From positions 1-24,790 of IMG/VR virus record IMGVR_UViG_3300044825_000017: DNA of 24,790 bases, one strand, 5' to 3'. A program made the position numbers and the translations under genes. Below, in pieces: positions 7,045 to 13,082 of the stretch. Within the stretch, counting starts at the first letter, position 1, and each line of letters opens with the position of its first letter. The DNA comes from a virus. The notes under the pieces were generated by a model. That model did no database searches. It was not told where the DNA came from and worked only from the letters and a program-made list of their open reading frames with translations.

Positions 7045-7755
7045 TTACCCCAACAAACTAATCTTACGTTTTTCTAACCGTTTTGGCGCTAGCAGATTGA
7101 GCACAGCGTCTTTCTGAACCGCACGCGGGTCGCCCCGAGTCACACCGCCACCACGTATGGCTGGCTGCTCTTGCTGTTTGCCAGAATTCATTGATTGCAA
7201 TGCTGACATTGGATTGAATCTAGGCCCACTACCAGGGAGCCTTCCGGTCCCGATAGCTTCCATTTGGCTTTTAGAAACGTTATCCATCCAGCTAAGGTCG
7301 CCGTTTAACGCCGGCATTGCCTGGCCAGTATTGGCAGCGAAGTAATCGCCAGTAAGACTTGGTGGCGTACCCATACTAGCGCCCATTGCCGCATCCATCA
7401 TTTCACCGGCATAAAACTGATCCGGCATCATCGCTATTTCTGGTACACCGATACCCGGAATGGGGTAAGCCATTGGCGCACCCATTCCTGCGGCTTGGTA
7501 GGCAGAGCCGAGCGAAGCGTCTATCCCAGCACCTAACAAGCCTTCAGCGGCACCTAACCCAGCGGCTTCAGCCCCCAGTAATCCAGCGCCTTCAGCCGCT
7601 CCAGCAGCAGCTCCAGCGCCAGACATAGCTCCTAACCCAGCCCCCCCTAAGCCACCAATAGCGGCTCCTTGGAGTGCGCCTTTGATTGGATCATCCTCGT
7701 TTGAGGCTGCGCCAATCGTTGCGCCAACAACAGCGAGTGTGATTGGATCAGCCAT
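7045..7755 (-). CDS. Putative internal virion / DNA-ejection protein 2 (236 aa, Gly/Ala-rich)
   Basis: The first 110 residues are extremely rich in Ala and Gly with GxxxG spacing (GAAIGGLGGAGLGAMSGAG, GLLGAEAAGLGAAEGLL), which favours tight helix packing in membranes. The rest is polar, with MQDPxG-free loop sequence, FNPMSALQSMNSGKQQEQ and a basic C-terminus (LLAPKRLEKRKISLLG). No signal peptide or enzyme motif is present. It has a strong ribosome-binding site (GGGAGGTAATC). Given the neighbours, I infer a small ejection protein similar in composition to those of P22-like phages. A glycine-zipper membrane protein is the alternative description. Sequence identity to a named family is not visible to me. 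Confidence 0.68.
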   Translation of the reverse strand: MADPITLAVVGATIGAASNEDDPIKGALQGAAIGGLGGAGLGAMSGAGAAAGAAEGAGLLGAEAAGLGAAEGLLGAGIDASLGSAYQAAGMGAPMAYPIPGIGVPEIAMMPDQFYAGEMMDAAMGASMGTPPSLTGDYFAANTGQAMPALNGDLSWMDNVSKSQMEAIGTGRLPGSGPRFNPMSALQSMNSGKQQEQPAIRGGGVTRGDPRAVQKDAVLNLLAPKRLEKRKISLLG

Positions 7756-7766
7756 GATTACCTCCC
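7753..7766 (-). promoter_or_regulatory. Ribosome-binding/stop-start junction GGGAGGTAATCATG
   Basis: A near-ideal Shine-Dalgarno (GGGAGG) overlaps the TAA stop of the upstream gene, and the ATG follows 2 bases after TAA. It shares GGTAATCATG with the junctions at 18732-18743 and 5741-5752. Confidence 0.72.
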
Positions 7767-8948
7767 GCTGTAGCCCAACAGACCACCGGCTACCGCGCCA
7801 GGAACCGCGTATTGCGGCCCTGCTGCGTTACCCAACATATAACCCGCCGCAGCGCCGCCTAGCCCTTGAGCCAGCGGAGAGCGGTAGGTTGGAGCGGTTG
7901 TAATCGTACCCATTGGAGCGCCATAGACAGCGCCTAGATAGCTTTGCAACTGACTGTAGGGAGCTTGCTGTAGGAAGTTGAATCGGGCAATGTCAGCACC
8001 GAGCGCCTGCTCTTGGTAAGCCTCTTGAGCTTGCCCTGCTTGCAACAGACGTTGAGCCTGTGCGTAATCTTGTTCAGCCAGAGCAGGAGCCAATTGAGCG
8101 GCTTGCAATCGAGTAGCTGCTGCTCTTTCCTCGGCACCTGTAAGACCTTGTGCGGCCTGTAACTGAGCTTGCAACTGCTGAGCCTGAGTTGTACCCATCC
8201 CACCAGCTGCAGCCAACTGAGTCTGCAATGCTTGTTGCTGAGCTTGTTGCTGGCGATTGATAGCGGCTTCTTGCAACTGACGCTCGGCTTGATAGCCCTG
8301 ATACCCCAGGCGCTCACCTAGACCGGCTAGATTCTGCGCTAGAGCCTCTGCTGCGCCTGTCTGCAACTGAGCCATCGCCCCAGACCCATACCGACCAGCT
8401 TTAGACGCTTGGCTTTCAATACCGGCTAGATTCCGTTGGAACTCTGCACCGATTGGCCTAGCAGCAGCTTGGAATGCGCCTTGTAGGAACGGGTTGTATC
8501 CGAGATATGCACCGGCAGCAGTGGCATCCGGCGCAACCTGTCCGGCTCTGCCGTATATGTCGCCATAAGCTCCCATCGCCGGCGAACCCATTGCCCGACC
8601 GTAGATAGACTCAAACGCACCGCTAGGAGCTTGAAATCCTGTAGCGGCTTGCGTGGCTTGTTGAGCAGCAGATACAAGAGGAGAGCCAGTCATCGCCCTC
8701 TGCGCGGCCATGTTGATAGCCTGCGTGGAATACTCACTGGGGCTTACATACGTCTGACCTGGGTAATATTGCAGCGGTCGGTTATACAACTGCTGGGCTT
8801 GTTCCAAGCCAAAAGTAACGTAAGGCTTAATATCAGGGTCTATTTCCTGCCGTTGAACCGTAGTATTGCCACTACTTCCTGGCATTCCCCAATTGTATGA
8901 CCGTCTACCGTCGGGGGAGTATCCAGAAAACTTATTTTTAATCAGCAT
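7758..8948 (-). CDS. Putative internal virion / DNA-ejection protein 1 (396 aa, Gln/Ala-rich)
   Basis: The N-terminal 30 residues hold GMPGSSGNTTVQ. A conserved-looking segment follows (PDIKPYVTFGLEQAQQLYN, YYPGQTYVSPSEYS). Residues about 90-330 are long Gln/Ala/Leu helices with many QQ and QAQ stretches. The C-terminal 40 residues are Gly/Ala-rich (GLGGAAAGYMLGNAAGPQY), compatible with membrane insertion. Known ejection proteins of podoviruses are Ala/Gln-rich and helical and are ejected to form a conduit through the envelope. GGAG lies 8 bases before the ATG; the start overlaps the previous stop by 7 bases. It leads a run of four similar genes. No lytic transglycosylase motif is seen. Confidence 0.72.
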   Translation of the reverse strand: MLIKNKFSGYSPDGRRSYNWGMPGSSGNTTVQRQEIDPDIKPYVTFGLEQAQQLYNRPLQYYPGQTYVSPSEYSTQAINMAAQRAMTGSPLVSAAQQATQAATGFQAPSGAFESIYGRAMGSPAMGAYGDIYGRAGQVAPDATAAGAYLGYNPFLQGAFQAAARPIGAEFQRNLAGIESQASKAGRYGSGAMAQLQTGAAEALAQNLAGLGERLGYQGYQAERQLQEAAINRQQQAQQQALQTQLAAAGGMGTTQAQQLQAQLQAAQGLTGAEERAAATRLQAAQLAPALAEQDYAQAQRLLQAGQAQEAYQEQALGADIARFNFLQQAPYSQLQSYLGAVYGAPMGTITTAPTYRSPLAQGLGGAAAGYMLGNAAGPQYAVPGAVAGGLLGYSGR

Positions 8949-9385
8949 TTCAGATGCTCCTTCCGGTAGTCATCAAATCGTTCGTAAAACACACTTTTCC
9001 ACATCTCAGGCAAGTAATCGTTTGCAGCTTTGCCTAAACAAACGTGCATCGCATAGGCAATTATATTTCCAGCGGCATACCGTAAACCATGCCCTATTTC
9101 TAGCCCATGCTCGTCTTTGTCACGCTCAAACTTGTTGGCAACCTCGTAACTCGAAACAACAACAACCCACATGGGCATGATTTCGTTTTGTATAGACCTG
9201 TAAAAAGGATTGGCAGGCAACCAGACGAGAGCAGTCAAAAACGCTTGATTGATATCGTTTTCTGAGACTTCCTTGTCCTTGTCAACCAAGTCATCCCATG
9301 TGTGCAAAAGGAAAATAAAACACCTGTATATGTTCAAGGCATCTTGATTCCCATTGAACCACTCTAACTTGCCTTCTTTGTTCAT
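8942..9385 (-). CDS. Helical conserved phage protein with DDLVD motif (147 aa)
   Basis: The start at 9385 forms ATGA with the GNAT stop; an upstream ATG at 9403 would add six residues. The protein looks all-helical. Conserved-looking parts are FLLHTWDDLVDKDKEVSEN (26-44), FLTALVWLPANPFYRSIQ (49-66), a hydrophobic helix with KFERDKDEHG (86-94), a GLRYAAGNIIAYAMHVCLG helix and a C-terminal ERFDDYRKEH. The Trp-x-Pro-Ala-Asn-Pro-Phe-Tyr-Arg arrangement looks like a true family signature, which I have seen only in unassigned phage proteins. DDLVD matches the DDxxD metal motif of class I terpenoid synthases, but the protein is far shorter and no second metal motif is clear. Function unknown. Confidence 0.75.
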   Translation of the reverse strand: MNKEGKLEWFNGNQDALNIYRCFIFLLHTWDDLVDKDKEVSENDINQAFLTALVWLPANPFYRSIQNEIMPMWVVVVSSYEVANKFERDKDEHGLEIGHGLRYAAGNIIAYAMHVCLGKAANDYLPEMWKSVFYERFDDYRKEHLKC

Positions 9386-9804
9386 AGGACTTCTGCTATC
9401 CATTTTCGGGGGGAAAATCCGTATTTTTTAGCCATTTTCTCCCACCCAGGTCTTCTAGATTCAAATGAAATTCTACGCGCACCGCCTGCTTTTGCAATCT
9501 CTTTGGCGTGTTTAAAGCCATCTTCCATTACAAAAGCACCCCAACCAGCCCAAATATGTAAACAATCGCCAATCGGCTGCAAAACACCAAAACCGACTGG
9601 CCGGTCAGTTACTAGCAACCAGAGCATCGAGTGACCGTTGAAACAATGTGTATACACATCCTCTGGTATCCATTTGTCCGTTGAGTGCTCCATTACTTCA
9701 ATCAGCCCAGGCCGAACAAAATCCCAGACTTCCCTTAGCTTTTGTGGCTCTATAAATACTCTATCCAAGGACAACGTACCTATATGTTTTGTCTGCTGTA
9801 GCAT
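9382..9804 (-). CDS. GNAT-like acetyltransferase-fold protein (140 aa)
   Basis: I take the start at the ATG at 9804 (MLQQTKHIGTLSLDRVF), which overlaps the previous gene by 44 bases. A longer frame from 9879 would extend unrelated basic sequence deep into that gene. The layout fits a compact GNAT: an N-terminal helix (EVWDFVRPGLIEVMEHST), a strand pair (MLWLLVTDRPVGFGVLQP), a strand-turn (LHIWAGWGAF), a helix (GFKHAKEIAKAGGA), a strand (RISFESRRPGW) and a terminal helix-strand (KMAKKYGFSPRKWIAEVL). The usual Q/R-x-x-G-x-G/A acetyl-CoA loop is not clear, as in many phage GNAT-like proteins, so activity is uncertain. The next gene starts on its stop (ATGA). Confidence 0.72.
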   Translation of the reverse strand: MLQQTKHIGTLSLDRVFIEPQKLREVWDFVRPGLIEVMEHSTDKWIPEDVYTHCFNGHSMLWLLVTDRPVGFGVLQPIGDCLHIWAGWGAFVMEDGFKHAKEIAKAGGARRISFESRRPGWEKMAKKYGFSPRKWIAEVL

Positions 9805-10540
9805 TGGCGAAATGGTTGACCGTACACTGGCCTTGCGTCTGGTTCGATGCGTAAATGTCGCTCGTACTAGACTCGTCAACCTTGTTTATCGTGACAATCG
9901 CACTCGGAGTTGCTGGCCGTGTTGGGCTGGTCTGCGCTGGCAACTGCTCAAGCGTTACATCAGTCGAAGTGGTCGCCCACATAATTTGAACGTAATCACC
10001 CGCCGCCAACTGTAAATAGTAGTTAAGCGCCGCAATCAGGTGGCCATCCACCCCGCCATGACTGTTAGGAACTGAAAACTTACTATTCGACCCAGCGACA
10101 TCGGTGCCGTTCTTGCGAAACCAAATATCGATGTCTTGAATAGCAACATTGGAATTAGCAAACTGAAACGAAAACTGAATATTATAGATACCAGCGGATC
10201 GGACGGTAATCTGCGAGCTGCTAACAATCGCAACACCAACAGCGTAGTCCGTTGTATTGAACGTCACCGCATACGCAGCCGTCGTACTCGCAGCAGATTG
10301 GTCTGTAGAGTCCTGGAATGCCCCGTATGGCACCGGATCGGACATAGACGCAGCAGAGTAGGGGACAAACAGAATAAGGCTGTCTTCGCTGATCCTGGCG
10401 TCGTACAGGGTGGTTGTTGTTGCGTTGCCCGTTGCTAGCGTCAACAAACCAGTCGAGTTGATCTTGCCATCCAGAATGCGGTTGACTACCTCGGATACTT
10501 GTCGAGGTTGACCACCAGCAGGAGGAAGGCGTAGAAACAT
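9761..10540 (-). CDS. Tail-associated protein with C1q-like jelly-roll domain (259 aa)
   Basis: The N-terminal 65 residues carry a phage attachment-type segment (PRQVSEVVNRILDGKI, then SEDSLILFVPYSAAS). Residues about 75-220 look like a C1q/TNF-like beta sandwich, with AGIYNIQFSFQF (116-127), WFRKNGTDVA (140-149) and LAAGDYVQIMW (178-188) in the order found in that fold. Such domains trimerise and serve as binding heads in phage appendages. The C-terminal 35 residues are polar. The ATG overlaps the nozzle stop (TAATG). Position after the nozzle suggests a tail needle, fibre or fibre-anchor protein. The fold is inferred from pattern only; the exact tail position is unknown. Confidence 0.75.
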   Translation of the reverse strand: MFLRLPPAGGQPRQVSEVVNRILDGKINSTGLLTLATGNATTTTLYDARISEDSLILFVPYSAASMSDPVPYGAFQDSTDQSAASTTAAYAVTFNTTDYAVGVAIVSSSQITVRSAGIYNIQFSFQFANSNVAIQDIDIWFRKNGTDVAGSNSKFSVPNSHGGVDGHLIAALNYYLQLAAGDYVQIMWATTSTDVTLEQLPAQTSPTRPATPSAIVTINKVDESSTSDIYASNQTQGQCTVNHFANATADKTYRYVVLG

Positions 10541-12186
10541 TACCTGACCCCCGTCGGAGTCATGTCAACGTCTACCCCTACAGCACTGGTCCAGTTGCCT
10601 GTGGGAGTAAGCGAGATACGATGGAAGCGCCCCCTACTCCGGAGCGACACCCTGTTGTCCGAGTCAGCAGCGACAGCAGTACCAAAGGTGATACTACCGT
10701 CCAACCGTTTGCGACTTGCGACAGATACCGTTGCCGAGCCTGAGTCGATCAACGGTCTAGCAAGGCTCACAAGCGTCTCAGCACCAGCGTCTATGTCGCC
10801 AGATGTAAGCGTTGCGGTAAGGTTCGGGCCACCAAAAGATACGATCTTGGCACCATCCACCCCGCCAGCCAGCAGCTTGCCGCCAGCCCACACACGGGAA
10901 TCCAGGCTTGCAGGGACCGTCTCGATAGACGGGTAGAGTAGGGCCAGGCTTTCCAGATCAGTCGAGCTTGTGGCAATGGTTGATATGTAATCAGCAGTTG
11001 TCTCGCCCCATGACCATTTATCTAGCGCCCAGTTGTAAATAATCAGTCGTTTGCTCGCAAAGATGTCGGTGAAGCACCAAGTAACGGTCTTGTTGATCGG
11101 GTCAATCGCCGCCGACATCTCGGACAGCTTGGCAGGATCTAGGTAACTGAAGAACCACTTGTCTACTTTTTCGTTACCAATCGACCTGACAGACTGACCG
11201 TCGCAAACGTAAAAACCGTCGTCTGACAGGAAGTAAGTCATCGACCCGTTCTGTATCACGGAACGGCTCTCGTAACAGCCGAGTGACCGCGTGAGCGTGT
11301 CGAATTGGAAGAAAAGAGGAGCGCCGACGTAGGTCATCCTCGCCACAGCCCGCTCCAAAAGCACCAGCCCAAACTCGCCACCCGTCAGACCGCGAACTTC
11401 ACCGCCGTCTGGGATGTCTTGATAATCCGATTGGCTTCCAGTTCCAGAAGTCCAGTCCGTCTCGTCGTTTATGTCAGACCACTGGACACGGTTAGGATTG
11501 CCGCTCGTCTTGCCGCCAACAACAAAGTCTCTAACGGTCGTGACAAACTGAGACGTAGGCGCAGCAGCAGCAACATCCGCAAAGTTGGAGGACGTTCCGA
11601 TTGTCCAGGCTTGCAGCTTGTCCAACCCGTTAGCGGCAATCAGCACCTTCCCGAATTGGGCAAACGTCCACAAAGTTGTTTGCGAGTAAGCCGAGGAGGT
11701 ACGAGACACATCCTGCAAATACTTGTAGGTCGCAGCAGACCCGCCAGATGTGTAAGTGCCATAAGCCGTAGAGTTGATCCCATCCAAGCTGAACGAGTTC
11801 GCATTTATCACGGTAATTACATAGGTGTTACCGTTTAATTGCGTCATGCCACCGACACCGGAGATCGTGACCGATATGCCGGTCTTGAATCCGTGTCCGG
11901 TAGCGGTAATCACACAGGGATTGGCATTGGTAGCGCCGCTGATTGTGGCCGTTTTGGTTGGCCAGTAGCGGAACAAGTCGTTAGGCCCAGCAGCGAATAG
12001 CTGCGTATCCGTCAGCCAGCGTCCGACAGCGCAAGTCAGCAGGTTTTCGCTTGCAGCATTGGAGAAGTCAGCAGCAGAGGGAAGTGGACCGTAGCCAGCA
12101 GCTAAAGGCAGGACGTTCTGAGCCTCTGTTATTGCTCCAGTAATCCCAGGCTGATCCGGTAGCCACGCTGTAAAGTTGATTCTCAT
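10540..12186 (-). CDS. Tail nozzle / stabilisation protein (P22 gp10-like) with FCCH-like insert
   Basis: A 548-aa protein that should form the tail nozzle below the adaptor. The N-terminus (NFTAWLPDQPGITGAITEAQNVLP) and the propeller-like body fit podovirus stabilisation/nozzle proteins: FVVGGKTSGNPNRVQWSDIN, then FGLVLLERAVARMTYVGAP, FLSDDGFYVCDG and IIYNWALDKWSWGE. Residues about 90-150 form a separate small beta domain (TATGHGFKTG, MTQLNGNTYVI, YGTYTSGG). It resembles the domain often labelled ubiquitin-activating enzyme E1 FCCH in phage proteins, although no ubiquitin chemistry is implied. The ATG overlaps the upstream stop (ATGA). It follows the usual adaptor-to-nozzle order, interrupted here by the repeat genes. 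Confidence 0.87.
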   Translation of the reverse strand: MRINFTAWLPDQPGITGAITEAQNVLPLAAGYGPLPSAADFSNAASENLLTCAVGRWLTDTQLFAAGPNDLFRYWPTKTATISGATNANPCVITATGHGFKTGISVTISGVGGMTQLNGNTYVITVINANSFSLDGINSTAYGTYTSGGSAATYKYLQDVSRTSSAYSQTTLWTFAQFGKVLIAANGLDKLQAWTIGTSSNFADVAAAAPTSQFVTTVRDFVVGGKTSGNPNRVQWSDINDETDWTSGTGSQSDYQDIPDGGEVRGLTGGEFGLVLLERAVARMTYVGAPLFFQFDTLTRSLGCYESRSVIQNGSMTYFLSDDGFYVCDGQSVRSIGNEKVDKWFFSYLDPAKLSEMSAAIDPINKTVTWCFTDIFASKRLIIYNWALDKWSWGETTADYISTIATSSTDLESLALLYPSIETVPASLDSRVWAGGKLLAGGVDGAKIVSFGGPNLTATLTSGDIDAGAETLVSLARPLIDSGSATVSVASRKRLDGSITFGTAVAADSDNRVSLRSRGRFHRISLTPTGNWTSAVGVDVDMTPTGVR

Positions 12187-13082
12187 TGTACCGTCCAGAC
12201 GTTCGATCCTGGCGAAACTGTAGTCCAGATGTTACTACCTGCCGTAGCATCCGTCCATGTATTCGGCCCCTCGTCAGGTATAGACCAGACACCCAAAACA
12301 GTCACCGTACCGACCTCTGCCGTAGCAGACAACCCGGTAACATCCAGGTAGTTGTTACTCTCTAGCGTTACCGTTCCGAGCGCAGTAGTACCCTGCACTC
12401 CAGTAACCGGCACGACAATCAAGACATTGGCAGTCCCGATCTCGCCGGTAGCCGATACGCCAGTAAGCGGAACTACAGCCTTACCGACAACCGTTACATC
12501 GCCAACAAACCCGGTCGCAGAGACTCCAGTAGGCTCTACAACGGCTTTGGCTACAACAGTAACAGTTCCGACAGAGCCAGTTGCCGATACGCCGGTAACA
12601 GGGGCAGATATGTTGACTGCAACGGTGGCAGTACCGACCTCGCCTGTAGCCGACACACCAGTTAACGGTACGTTTGCCTTGCCAGAGACAACAACGTCAC
12701 CGACTGCGCCTGTGGCCGATACGCCCGTCACCGGCACATAGGTAAAGACGCCAGCGGTTACGGTTCCAATTTGACCCGTAGCTGATACGCCGGTTAGCGG
12801 TACATTGGCCTTGCCGACAACAGTAACCGATCCGACTTCGCCCGTGGCAGATACGCCAGTTACCGGCGCTGCGTAAACGATTGCTACCGTTGCAGTTCCA
12901 ACTGCTCCGGTCGCCTCGACACCTGTTAGTGGTACGTTAGCGGTGCCGACAACAGTAACAGTACCGACCGCACCTGTAGCAGATACGCCAGTGACAGCAA
13001 CAGTAACACCGGTCCCGCCAGACTCGAACAGCCAGCCTAGAGAACCGTTGTTTGTGCTATTAGCACCAGCGTACCAACTCAT
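12183..13082 (-). CDS. Tandem 22-aa repeat protein, probable split-off C-terminal part of the giant repeat protein (299 aa)
   Basis: Residues 1-28 start MSWYAGANSTNNGSLGWLFE, the cap motif seen inside the upstream protein (FYAGANST after module 3). Residues 29-268 are eleven units built on P-[VL]-TGVSATGxVGTVTV. Residues 269-299 hold three roughly 10-residue mini-repeats ending in NTWT, SNIWT and SNVWT. No Cys and few charged residues are present. The ATG overlaps the giant protein's stop (ATGA) and no good Shine-Dalgarno is seen, so translation probably depends on coupling. It is likely a beta-rich stalk or tip of the same appendage. Ig-like or adhesin repeats are an alternative, but the 22-aa period is too short for a complete Ig domain. 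Confidence 0.8.
   Translation of the reverse strand: MSWYAGANSTNNGSLGWLFESGGTGVTVAVTGVSATGAVGTVTVVGTANVPLTGVEATGAVGTATVAIVYAAPVTGVSATGEVGSVTVVGKANVPLTGVSATGQIGTVTAGVFTYVPVTGVSATGAVGDVVVSGKANVPLTGVSATGEVGTATVAVNISAPVTGVSATGSVGTVTVVAKAVVEPTGVSATGFVGDVTVVGKAVVPLTGVSATGEIGTANVLIVVPVTGVQGTTALGTVTLESNNYLDVTGLSATAEVGTVTVLGVWSIPDEGPNTWTDATAGSNIWTTVSPGSNVWTVQ
12279..12998 (-). repeat. Eleven coding tandem repeats of ~66 bp (22 aa)
   Basis: Each unit encodes TGVSATG or a close variant followed by a valine-rich strand. Units alternate: odd ones tend to end in V-GKANV-like sequence, even ones in hydrophobic ends such as AIVYAA, AGVFTYV and AVNISA. The next unit correspondingly starts PL or PV, giving a 132-bp dimeric period. 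Unit 9 is two residues short; units 10 and 11 are more diverged. Confidence 0.88.

Noticed and set aside
9804-9879. Longer GNAT-like protein starting at 9879
   Set aside because: The added 25 residues are basic sequence read out of frame from the jelly-roll gene and do not fit the fold.
11305-11838. Plus-strand ORF of 177 aa opposite the nozzle gene
   Set aside because: Low-complexity Arg/Ser-rich frame antisense to a recognisable gene.
10540-12186. Ubiquitin-like system suggested by the FCCH-like domain
   Set aside because: Only a small beta domain resembles the named family; no E1 adenylation, E2 or ubiquitin-like protein is present.
12352-12741. Plus-strand repetitive ORF of 129 aa
   Set aside because: It is the antisense mirror of the tandem repeat gene and has no ribosome-binding site or neighbours on that strand.
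12279-12998. Regular 66-bp repeats, as a possible CRISPR array
   Set aside because: Repeats run without spacers and are in frame as protein repeats with codon-level drift; no palindromic repeat or cas gene is present.
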